From the NCBI GenBank assembly GCA_958436475.1, contig CAUBKG010000062.1:1-11433 (forward strand): DNA of 11,433 bases. Reading direction: 5' to 3'. Below, piece by piece: positions 6,479 through 11,433 of the stretch (position 1 is its first letter; every line of letters begins with the position of its first letter). The notes beneath the pieces were generated by a model. That model had not been told where the DNA came from and did no database searches. It saw nothing but the letters and a program-made list of their open reading frames with translations. This DNA is from an uncultured Clostridia bacterium (GTDB taxonomy: Bacteria; Bacillota; Clostridia; Oscillospirales; Acutalibacteraceae). The position numbers were made by a program, and so were the translations under genes.

Positions 6479-6560
6479 GATCCATTTCCCGCTTTCCATA
6501 AGCATTGAAGCGCCTGTGAAACGCGCTCCAAAACTTATATATGCGGGAAAGGCGGGATTT

Positions 6561-7118
6561 TTACCAGCCGTTCAGGATGGAAAGGGCAACATCGGCCATT
6601 TTCTGGCTGAGCGTCATGCTCCGCTTCTGGATGAAGCGGTGAGCCTGCTGCTCGGTCATGCCGTTGCGTTCCATGAGGATGGTCTTGGCTTCGCAGATCA
6701 TGCGGTCTTCCTCATCGGTGCGGCGCGGCGGGCGGTGGCCGAGGGAGCCGTGCCGGGTGCCGAGCATGAGCTCCACCGTTTCGAGAAAGTGGAGGGTGGA
6801 AACGGGGGTGGTGAGAGTGACGACGTCCTGCCCGAAATCGTCGTTATATTCATAAATATCGGGAATATCGTTTTTATGGGACACGAGCACGATCATCCGG
6901 AAGGCGGGGGAAAGGTAGCTTTTGAGCTCCATCGCGCTGCGGTCGGAAAGCCGCGAAGGGCAGATGACAAGGCCGCCTTCTTCGATTTCGCTTGCCAGCT
7001 GCATCACCTGTGAAGCATACCGGCACCGGCGGACAAGCGGATACCCGTGAGACCGCAGCATGGAGGTGATGCGGTCGCAGATTTGCTCTTCGCCAAAGGC
7101 CAGCAGTATTTGTTTCAC
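6561..7118 (-). CDS. ANTAR-domain RNA-binding antiterminator with pseudo-receiver domain
   Basis: A 185-aa protein. The start is GTG 7118 with AAAGGAG 8 nt upstream; a TTG at 7139 would place the ribosome site inside the gene. Residues 1-120 have a receiver-like alternation of strands and helices, but the expected phosphoacceptor position reads GGLVICPSRLSD with no Asp after the beta strand, and the acidic pair after strand 1 is lost. Phosphorylation is therefore unlikely. Residues about 128-184 form an ANTAR domain (EDRMICEAKTILMERNGMTEQQAHRFIQ... then MADVA). ANTAR proteins bind small hairpins with six-base loops in leader RNAs and block terminator formation. Here the gene follows glnA by 42 nt, an arrangement like the glnA-nitR pair described in Clostridium, and the glnA leader carries a matching hexaloop hairpin (8586-8607). 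Control of glnA is a strong inference. Confidence 0.92.
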   Translation of the reverse strand: MKQILLAFGEEQICDRITSMLRSHGYPLVRRCRYASQVMQLASEIEEGGLVICPSRLSDRSAMELKSYLSPAFRMIVLVSHKNDIPDIYEYNDDFGQDVVTLTTPVSTLHFLETVELMLGTRHGSLGHRPPRRTDEEDRMICEAKTILMERNGMTEQQAHRFIQKRSMTLSQKMADVALSILNGW

Positions 7119-7160
7119 GCGGGAAGCTCCTTTCTGCAAATTCCGGAACCGGCGGGAGAT

Positions 7161-8492
7161 TTACATGGTGAGAAGGTAGCGGTCGAGCTCCCACTGGGTT
7201 ACGGTGAGGTTGTAATCCTGCACCTCCGCCGATTTGGCCTCGATGAATTTTTCGAAGATGTGCTCGCCGAGCACGTCCCGCAGGAGGTCGTCCTGCCGGA
7301 GGGCGGCGAGCGCCTCGTCGAGGCTCGCGGGCAGGCTTTCGATGCGCCGCTCCTGCAGCGCTTCCTCGGAAAGCTCGAAGATGTTTTCGTTCACCGGCTC
7401 GGGCGGGGTCATTTTTTTCTGGATCCCTTCGAGGCCGGCCGCGAGGCAGCAGGCCAAAACCAGGTAGGGGTTGGCGGAGGGGTCGGGGGAGCGCAGCTCC
7501 ACTCGGGTCCCGGGGCCGCGGGTGGCGGGCACGCGCACGAGGGCCGAGCGGTTGCAGGCGGTCCAGGCGATGTAGCAGGGCGCTTCGTAGCCCGGCACCA
7601 GCCGTTTATAGGAATTGATGAGCGGATTGTTGATGGCGGTCATGCCCTTGACGTGGTGCATCACGCCGGCGATGAACTGGCGGGCGGCCTCGCTGAGGCC
7701 CAAAGCGTTGGAATCGTCGCAGAAGACGTTCGCGCCGTTGTCCCCGGAGAGGGACATATTAATGTGCATCCCCGAACCGTTGATGCCGAAAATGGGCTTG
7801 GGCATGAAGGTGGCGTGCAGGCCGGAGCGCTTGGCAATGGTTTTCACCACGAGCTTGAAGGTCATCATATTATCGGCTGTGGCAAGGGCCTCGCCGTATT
7901 TGAAGTCGATCTCATGCTGGGCATGCGCCACCTCGTGGTGGGAGGCCTCTACCTCGAAGCCCATATCCTCGAGCGTCATGCAGATGTCGCGCCGCACGTT
8001 TTCCCCGAGGTCGATGGGGCCGAGGTCGAAATAGCTGCTCTTGTCATGCGAGGTGGTGGTGGGGCGGCCGAATTCATCGGTATGGAACAGGAAGAATTCC
8101 AGCTCCGGGCCCACGTTGAAGTGGAGGCCCATATCCGCCGCCTTCTTGATCATGCGGCGCAGGCGGTAGCGCGGGTCGCCCTCGAAGGGGGTGCCGTCCG
8201 GCATGTAAATATCGCAGATGAGGCGGGCAACCTTGCCCTGCTGAGGCCGCCAGGGGAAGATCACGAAGGAATCGAGGTCGGGGTAGAGGTACATATCCGA
8301 TTCCTCGATGCGCACGAACCCCTCGATGGAGGAGCCGTCGAACATGCATTTATTCTCCAGCGCTTTTTCGAGCTGACGGGTGGTGATGGCCACGTTTTTG
8401 AGCTGACCGAGAATGTCTGTGAACTGGAGGCGGATGAATTTCACATCGTTCTCCTCACAGATTTTGATGATTTGCTCCTTGGTATACTTCAT
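7161..8492 (-). CDS. glnA: Glutamine synthetase, class I (alpha type)
   Basis: A 443-aa enzyme making glutamine from glutamate, ammonia and ATP; it normally assembles as a cytosolic dodecamer. ATG 8492 is chosen because AGGAGG stands 10 nt upstream. Visible signatures: FDGSSIEGF (51-59), NVGPELEFF (126-134; metal ligands E130 and E132), EASHHEVAHAQHEIDF (182-197), NGSGMHINMSL (238-248; H243), LINSYKRLVPGYEAPCYIAW (291-310), NRSALVRVP (314-322) and RSPDPSANPYL (334-344). The length of about 443 aa matches the short alpha form of Firmicutes, which lacks the adenylylation segment of the 470-aa beta form, so control by adenylyltransferase is not expected. Regulation is more likely through the leader terminator (8560-8596) and the ANTAR protein encoded just downstream. 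An upstream GNAT gene ends inside the glnA promoter. Confidence 0.97.
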   Translation of the reverse strand: MKYTKEQIIKICEENDVKFIRLQFTDILGQLKNVAITTRQLEKALENKCMFDGSSIEGFVRIEESDMYLYPDLDSFVIFPWRPQQGKVARLICDIYMPDGTPFEGDPRYRLRRMIKKAADMGLHFNVGPELEFFLFHTDEFGRPTTTSHDKSSYFDLGPIDLGENVRRDICMTLEDMGFEVEASHHEVAHAQHEIDFKYGEALATADNMMTFKLVVKTIAKRSGLHATFMPKPIFGINGSGMHINMSLSGDNGANVFCDDSNALGLSEAARQFIAGVMHHVKGMTAINNPLINSYKRLVPGYEAPCYIAWTACNRSALVRVPATRGPGTRVELRSPDPSANPYLVLACCLAAGLEGIQKKMTPPEPVNENIFELSEEALQERRIESLPASLDEALAALRQDDLLRDVLGEHIFEKFIEAKSAEVQDYNLTVTQWELDRYLLTM

Positions 8493-8559
8493 GGCGGGCA
8501 GACCTCCTGTTTTCTGATGATCCAAAAGGGCAAAAATATTTTTCTAAAAAAGAAACAAT

Positions 8560-8596
8560 AAAAAATGAGGGAATCCCCCTGCAGCGGAACTCCCCC
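8560..8596 (-). terminator. Leader terminator of glnA
   Basis: In the minus-strand leader, the 11-nt arm GGGGGAGTTCC (8586-8596) can pair with GGGATTCCCTC (8567-8577) over 11 bp, including three G-U pairs, with an 8-nt loop. It is followed by ATTTTTTATTG and more T-rich sequence. This is an intrinsic terminator 70-100 nt before the glnA start codon. Its 5' arm overlaps the 3' arm of the hexaloop hairpin at 8586-8607, so the two cannot form together. Confidence 0.75.
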
Positions 8597-8607
8597 ATTG
8601 GACTTCC
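8586..8607 (-). promoter_or_regulatory. Candidate ANTAR-target hairpin (antiterminator) in the glnA leader
   Basis: On the minus strand, 8-nt arms (8600-8607 and 8586-8593) pair with one internal G-G mismatch and close the six-base loop AATGGG. This has A at position 1 and G at position 4, the two conserved loop bases of ANTAR RNA targets. Forming it captures the 5' arm of the terminator. The usual target has two such hairpins; I could not find a second good one, so the assignment is likely but incomplete. The predicted start site lies at or within a base or two of its 5' end. Confidence 0.6.
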
Positions 8608-8612
8608 CCCCT

Positions 8613-8642
8613 ATTATAGAAGAAGCCGGGGGGAAAAGTCAA
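8613..8642 (-). promoter_or_regulatory. Sigma-A-type promoter of glnA
   Basis: On the minus strand -35 TTGACT (8637-8642) and a perfect -10 TATAAT (8613-8618) are 18 bp apart. The -35 box overlaps the TGA stop of the upstream GNAT gene. An 8-bp inverted repeat, TTCCCCCC (8604-8611) and GGGGGGAA (8628-8635), brackets the -10 box. The predicted start is about 8606. Confidence 0.8.
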
Positions 8643-9184
8643 GGGAGAAAACGCGGCTGCGCGCTCTCGGGGGAGAGGCCGAACACAGCGTGGTAAATTT
8701 CCGCCTTCATCGGAAGAAAATCGGGTTCCTCCAGCGGCTCCGGCCAGCTCATGATGCAGAGGGGCAGGGGCCGATTTCCCTCCCGCAGGGGAGGCTGAAA
8801 ATAGGGGAAGGGGTTCAGGCGGAACCCGAGCCGCAGGTAAAACGCAATGCGCCGCCGGGCTGTTTCGGTTTCGGGAGGCTCCACCTCCAGAATAACGGGG
8901 GAGGGCGCCTCGGAAAGGTAGGCGGCGAGCAGACGCCCGCCGAGGCCCTGCCCGCGGACAGCGGGGGAAACGGCGATGTGCTCCACATAGCGGAAGGCGG
9001 CAAATTCCCACACGGCGAGGACCGCCGCAAGGGAGCCGTCCTCCGCGCGTTCGAGCAGAAGGCGGTAAGCGGGTCGGGAAAGCAGGGCGCGCTGGCCCTC
9101 TCTGGTGCGGATTTCCGTATCTGGAAAGGCTTCCTGCAAAAGGGCGAAGGCCTCCGGAAAATCGCGCGGCGTGCAGATTTCCAT
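8639..9184 (-). CDS. GNAT-family N-acetyltransferase
   Basis: A 181-aa acetyltransferase of the GNAT fold. ATG 9184 is preceded by a consensus AAGGAGG 7 nt upstream. The central EHIAVSPAVRGQGLGGRLLAAYL segment (68-90) is the classic beta4-alpha3 unit, with the acetyl-CoA pyrophosphate loop RGQGLG at 77-82. The following strand ILEVEPP (98-104) and helix with FYLRLGF (115-121) complete the fold; the last 40 residues are Pro-rich. The substrate is not predictable from sequence. It has its own promoter (9250-9278). The gene ends inside the glnA promoter 146 nt before glnA, so read-through into glnA is possible. A functional link with nitrogen metabolism is suggested only by position. It is not closely similar by eye to the GNAT part of the fusion protein at 370-1743. 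Confidence 0.9.
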   Translation of the reverse strand: MEICTPRDFPEAFALLQEAFPDTEIRTREGQRALLSRPAYRLLLERAEDGSLAAVLAVWEFAAFRYVEHIAVSPAVRGQGLGGRLLAAYLSEAPSPVILEVEPPETETARRRIAFYLRLGFRLNPFPYFQPPLREGNRPLPLCIMSWPEPLEEPDFLPMKAEIYHAVFGLSPESAQPRFLP

Positions 9185-9249
9185 AACTCTGCCTCCTTTC
9201 CCACACAGAATTCCCGTGGAGAGGGAAAATATCCCGTATCAGTGCTTAC

Positions 9250-9278
9250 AGTATACCATACAGCGAAAAAAACGCCAA
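9250..9278 (-). promoter_or_regulatory. Promoter of the GNAT gene
   Basis: On the minus strand -35 TTGGCG (9273-9278) and -10 TATACT (9250-9255) with a 17-bp spacer. It gives a leader of roughly 60 nt and is divergent to the plus promoter at 9286-9314, with only 7 bp between the two -35 boxes. Confidence 0.7.
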
Positions 9279-9285
9279 GCATCCG

Positions 9286-9314
9286 TTGACAAAGGCGGTG
9301 CAGGAGGATACAAT
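9286..9314 (+). promoter_or_regulatory. Promoter of the riboswitch and FAD dehydrogenase transcript
   Basis: A perfect -35 TTGACA (9286-9291), a 17-bp spacer and -10 TACAAT (9309-9314). The predicted start near 9321 leaves about 15 nt before the riboswitch aptamer and a leader of about 185 nt before the start codon. Confidence 0.85.
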
Positions 9315-9335
9315 ACCAGAGGGAAAAAAGAATAC

Positions 9336-9404
9336 GCTTATATAAGTTCAAAACAGGTTGAACGTTTCTACCAACTTTCCGCTTTTTAAAAGTTGACTAT
9401 AAGC
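9336..9404 (+). promoter_or_regulatory. Purine riboswitch aptamer, guanine class
   Basis: A three-way junction matching the purine riboswitch. P1 is GCTTATA/TATAAGC (9336-9342 and 9398-9404). P2 is GTTCAA/TTGAAC (9346-9351 and 9358-9363), with a loop ending in GG. J2/3 is GTTTCTAC (9364-9371). P3 is CAACTTT/AAAGTTG (9372-9378 and 9389-9395), with a loop starting CC. J3/1 is ACTAT. The GG of loop 2 can pair with the CC of loop 3, as in the known kissing interaction. The base that distinguishes ligands is C (9397), as in guanine/hypoxanthine sensors; adenine sensors have U. The loops deviate from consensus: loop 2 is one base short and loop 3 is 10 nt instead of 7. Core bases are unchanged. It controls the FAD dehydrogenase at 9506. 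Confidence 0.9.
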
Positions 9405-9438
9405 CGGAGCCGTCCGTTTTCTGCGGGCAGGGCCCCGC

Positions 9439-9472
9439 GTCAGCAAAAAGGCGGTGGGCTGGTAATTTTTTT
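9439..9472 (+). terminator. Candidate expression-platform terminator of the riboswitch
   Basis: GTCAGC (9439-9444) can pair with GCTGGT (9458-9463), including two wobble pairs, around a 13-nt loop, followed by AATTTTTTT (9464-9472). The 3' arm GGGCTGG could instead pair with AGCC-rich sequence at the 3' strand of P1 and just after it (9401-9411). Ligand binding, which locks P1, would then favour termination: an OFF switch. This pairing scheme is inference. A separate GCGGG/CCCGC stem lies at 9423-9438. Confidence 0.5.
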
Positions 9473-9505
9473 GCTCCGAAGCAAACAGAAAGGCGTGAAC
9501 AAACA

Positions 9506-10909
9506 ATGGAATACGACGTTTTGATTATCGGCGCGGGCCCGGCGGGTATCTTTACCGCGCTTGAAATGCTCCGCCGCGGGTCGGGGAAACGCATCCTGAT
9601 GGTGGAGAAGGGATGCGCCATCGAAAGGAGGCGCTGCCCGAAGGCGCAGACGCGGGAATGCGTGAACTGCAAGCCCTATTGCCACATCACCACCGGGTTT
9701 TCGGGGGCGGGCGCTTTTTCAGACGGCAAGCTTTCCCTCAGCCCCGAGGTGGGCGGCGACCTGCCCGCCCTGATCGGAACAGAGCTTGCCCGGGAGCTGA
9801 TCGAATACACCGACCGCATCTATCTCGAATTCGGGGCGGACAGCCGCGTGGAGGGCGTCGGCGTGAGCGACGAGGTGAAGGGCATCCGCCTGCGCGCCAT
9901 CAAGGCGGGCTTAAAGCTTGTGGACTGCCCCATCCGCCATCTCGGCACCGAGGTGGCGCAGGAAATATACGGCAGGATCGAGAGGACGCTGCTGGACGGC
10001 GGCGTGGAAATCGCCTTCGGGACCGACTGCCTCGACCTGCTCATCGAAAACGGCGTGTGCCGCGGCGCGCGCGTGGCGGATGCAAAGGGCGGGAACGAAC
10101 GGGAGATCCGCGCCCGGCGCACGGTGGTGGCCGCAGGCCGCAAGGGAGCGGACTGGCTCGAAGAAATGTGCGCGCGGCATGACGTGGAGCACGAGCCGGG
10201 CATCGTGGATATCGGCGTGCGGGTCGAGGTGCGCAGCGAGGTCATGGAGGAAGTGAACAACGTGCTGTATGAGTCCAAGCTCATTGGCTACCCCGCCCCG
10301 TTTGCGGATAAGGTGCGCACCTTCTGCCAGAATCCCGGCGGCTTTGTCAGCCAGGAGAATTACGATAACCGCCTCGCGGTGGTGAACGGGCATTCGTATA
10401 AGCACAAAAAGTCGGAAAACACGAATTTTGCGGTGCTCTGCTCGCACCGCTTCACAGGGCCCTTCCGCCAGCCCATCGGCTATGCGAAGAAGGTGGGCGA
10501 GCTGATGAACATGCTCGGCGGCGGGCGCATCCTCGTCCAGCGGTATGGGGATATCCTGGCGGGCAAGCGCACCTGGGCCCGGGAGCTCGAGCGCTCCAAC
10601 GTGCAGCCCACCCTGCCGGACGCGGCGCCGGGGGATATCACCTCGGCCCTGCCCTACCGCACCATGGTGAACATCATGGGCTTCATCGAGGCGGCGGACC
10701 AGGTGGTGCCCGGCCTCGCGAGCAAGGAGACGCTGCTGTACGCGCCGGAAATCAAGTTTTACAGCAACCGTGTGCGGATGGACGAAAGCTTCCGAACCAA
10801 TGTGGAGGGGCTTCACTGCCTCGGCGATTCCAGCGGGTGGACGCGCGGCCTGATGATGGCCTCCGTGATGGGCGTGCGGATGGGCCGCCGGCTGTGCGAG
10901 GATAAATAA
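9506..10909 (+). CDS. FAD-dependent dehydrogenase (COG2509-type NAD(P)/FAD oxidoreductase)
   Basis: A 467-aa cytosolic flavoprotein. The N-terminus MEYDVLIIGAGPAGIFTALE is a Rossmann FAD fold with GxGxxG at 9-14 and the acidic end of strand 2 at E35. The C-terminus GLHCLGDSSGWTRGLMMASVMG (about 434-455) is the second FAD-contact region typical of this family. GFSGAGAFSDGKLSL (64-78) is also characteristic. A cysteine set, C44, C52, C55 and C59 (CPKAQTRECVNCKPYC), has the spacing of a possible iron-sulfur or zinc site. The family is widespread in Clostridia but its substrate is not established, so no reaction is claimed. The ATG at 9506 has a purine-rich AGAAAGG about 13 nt upstream, somewhat far. 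It is a single-gene unit, controlled by a guanine-class riboswitch in its leader, which suggests a link to purine metabolism. A terminator follows at 11024-11075. Confidence 0.92.
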   Translation: MEYDVLIIGAGPAGIFTALEMLRRGSGKRILMVEKGCAIERRRCPKAQTRECVNCKPYCHITTGFSGAGAFSDGKLSLSPEVGGDLPALIGTELARELIEYTDRIYLEFGADSRVEGVGVSDEVKGIRLRAIKAGLKLVDCPIRHLGTEVAQEIYGRIERTLLDGGVEIAFGTDCLDLLIENGVCRGARVADAKGGNEREIRARRTVVAAGRKGADWLEEMCARHDVEHEPGIVDIGVRVEVRSEVMEEVNNVLYESKLIGYPAPFADKVRTFCQNPGGFVSQENYDNRLAVVNGHSYKHKKSENTNFAVLCSHRFTGPFRQPIGYAKKVGELMNMLGGGRILVQRYGDILAGKRTWARELERSNVQPTLPDAAPGDITSALPYRTMVNIMGFIEAADQVVPGLASKETLLYAPEIKFYSNRVRMDESFRTNVEGLHCLGDSSGWTRGLMMASVMGVRMGRRLCEDK

Positions 10910-10977
10910 GTCCGTATCGAGCCTTAAATGAGCTCTCTCGTGCGCCAAGAGAAGGGCCCGCCCAGTGCGGACGGCAT

Positions 10978-11005
10978 CCCCTGCCGAAGGGAATCAAGGC
11001 AGGGG
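10978..11005. repeat. Perfect CCCCTGCC/GGCAGGGG hairpin after the dehydrogenase gene
   Basis: 8-bp arms at 10978-10985 and 10998-11005 with a 12-nt loop. There is no T-run behind it, so it is not a terminator by itself; it may protect the 3' end of the transcript. Confidence 0.5.
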
Positions 11006-11023
11006 CACACATAGAAAAAAGAT

Positions 11024-11075
11024 AACCCACCATGAGCTTTCGGTTAGAAAGCGATCTCGGTGGGTTCTTGTTTTT
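11024..11075 (+). terminator. Intrinsic terminator downstream of the FAD dehydrogenase
   Basis: AACCCACC (11024-11031) pairs with GGTGGGTT (11059-11066). An inner GCTTTC/GAAAGC stem extends the hairpin, followed by CTTGTTTTT. On the minus strand the same hairpin is followed by ATCTTTTTTC, so it can also act in the other direction. Confidence 0.85.
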
Positions 11076-11140
11076 AAAGCACCCCTTGCCCGCCGGGAGC
11101 AACGAGACCGGCGGATTCCATTTGGGACGGATGAAGGAAA

Positions 11141-11433
11141 GGCGGGCGGCCGGTGGCCGCCCCTACGAGAAGGCCCAATCTGTGTGGATTGCTTTCCGGA
11201 GCACCGTAGGGGCGCCCAATGGGCGCCCGTTCTGCCCTATACGCTCCGCCGTTTGATATGGCTTTCCCTCTGCCTTCGGCGGGCGGCCGGTGGCCGCCCC
11301 TACGTGGGGGCCCCATATGTGCCGCTCGCTTTCCGGAGCACCGTAGGGGCGCCCAATGGGCGCCCGTTCTGCCCTATGCGCTCCGCCGTTTGATATGGCT
11401 TTCCCTCTGCCTTCGGCGGGCGGCCGGTGGCCG
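11141..11433. repeat. 137-bp tandem repeat array with paired palindromes, cut by the window edge
   Basis: Units start at 11141, 11278 and 11415, exactly 137 bp apart: two complete units and 19 bp of a third. Each complete unit holds palindrome A (GGGCGGCC-GGT-GGCCGCCC) followed by CCTACG, a variable stretch of about 24 bp, CGTAGGGG, palindrome B (GGGCGCCC-AAT-GGGCGCCC), and a conserved tail ending TTTCCCTCTGCCTTC. The two units differ at about 10 positions, nine of them inside the 24-bp stretch between the palindromes. No coding sequence is supported. The CCCCTACG and CGTAGGGG arms allow the two palindromes to fold together as one larger structure. From 11076 to 11140 I see nothing recognisable. 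Confidence 0.9.

Noticed and set aside
7047..8561. 504-aa plus-strand open frame opposite glnA
   Set aside because: It is the antisense frame of glutamine synthetase, rich in Gly/His/Val/Glu, with no recognisable domain.
9911..10948. 345-aa minus-strand open frame opposite the FAD dehydrogenase
   Set aside because: Antisense shadow of a well-supported gene; His/Ala-rich sequence without a known domain or ribosome site.
11141..11433. CRISPR array at the right end
   Set aside because: The unit is 137 bp. The long conserved part contains two large palindromes and a tail, and the variable part is 24 bp and still about 60% identical between units. No cas gene is present.

Overview
The window looks like a chromosomal segment of a high-GC, anaerobic-type Firmicute, most likely a Clostridia/Oscillospirales-like gut bacterium. 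The basis is the GC-rich coding sequence with AGGAGG-type ribosome binding sites, a class I alpha-type glutamine synthetase next to an ANTAR regulator, the LL-diaminopimelate aminotransferase (DapL) route to lysine, a guanine-class riboswitch, and GC-rich palindromic repeats. No phage, transposase or plasmid gene is visible. The taxonomy is inferred from gene content only.

Layout. Positions 1-369 hold a tRNA-Arg(ACG) gene on the minus strand with its promoter and terminator. A 55-bp direct duplication of the tRNA 3' end plus terminator lies at the very left edge. Positions 370-3575 (minus strand) hold three genes read from right to left: a bitopic membrane protein, a long coiled-coil protein, and, after a strong hairpin, a fusion of a GNAT acetyltransferase to a membrane-anchored metallophosphoesterase. 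Positions 3576-4413 carry no convincing gene. They contain a 281-bp MITE-like element with perfect 21-bp terminal inverted repeats and a chain of strong hairpins.

Positions 4414-9184 (minus strand) form a nitrogen and lysine block, transcribed in the order GNAT acetyltransferase, glnA, ANTAR-domain regulator, dapF, dapL. The glnA leader has a promoter, a hairpin with an ANTAR-type hexaloop (A1, G4) and an overlapping intrinsic terminator. This suggests that the ANTAR protein encoded just downstream controls glnA by antitermination.

Positions 9185-9505 are a divergent regulatory region. It holds a minus promoter for the GNAT gene and a plus promoter followed by a guanine-class purine riboswitch and a candidate terminator. 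These lead into a plus-strand FAD-dependent dehydrogenase (COG2509-type) at 9506-10909. The last 500 bases hold a bidirectional-looking terminator and the start of a 137-bp tandem repeat array built from two kinds of GC-rich palindrome, which runs off the window edge.

The best candidates for a second look are the ANTAR/glnA leader with only one clear hexaloop hairpin at the very 5' end, the riboswitch in front of a poorly characterised FAD dehydrogenase, the GNAT-phosphoesterase fusion, the duplicated tRNA 3' end, and the two repeat elements.
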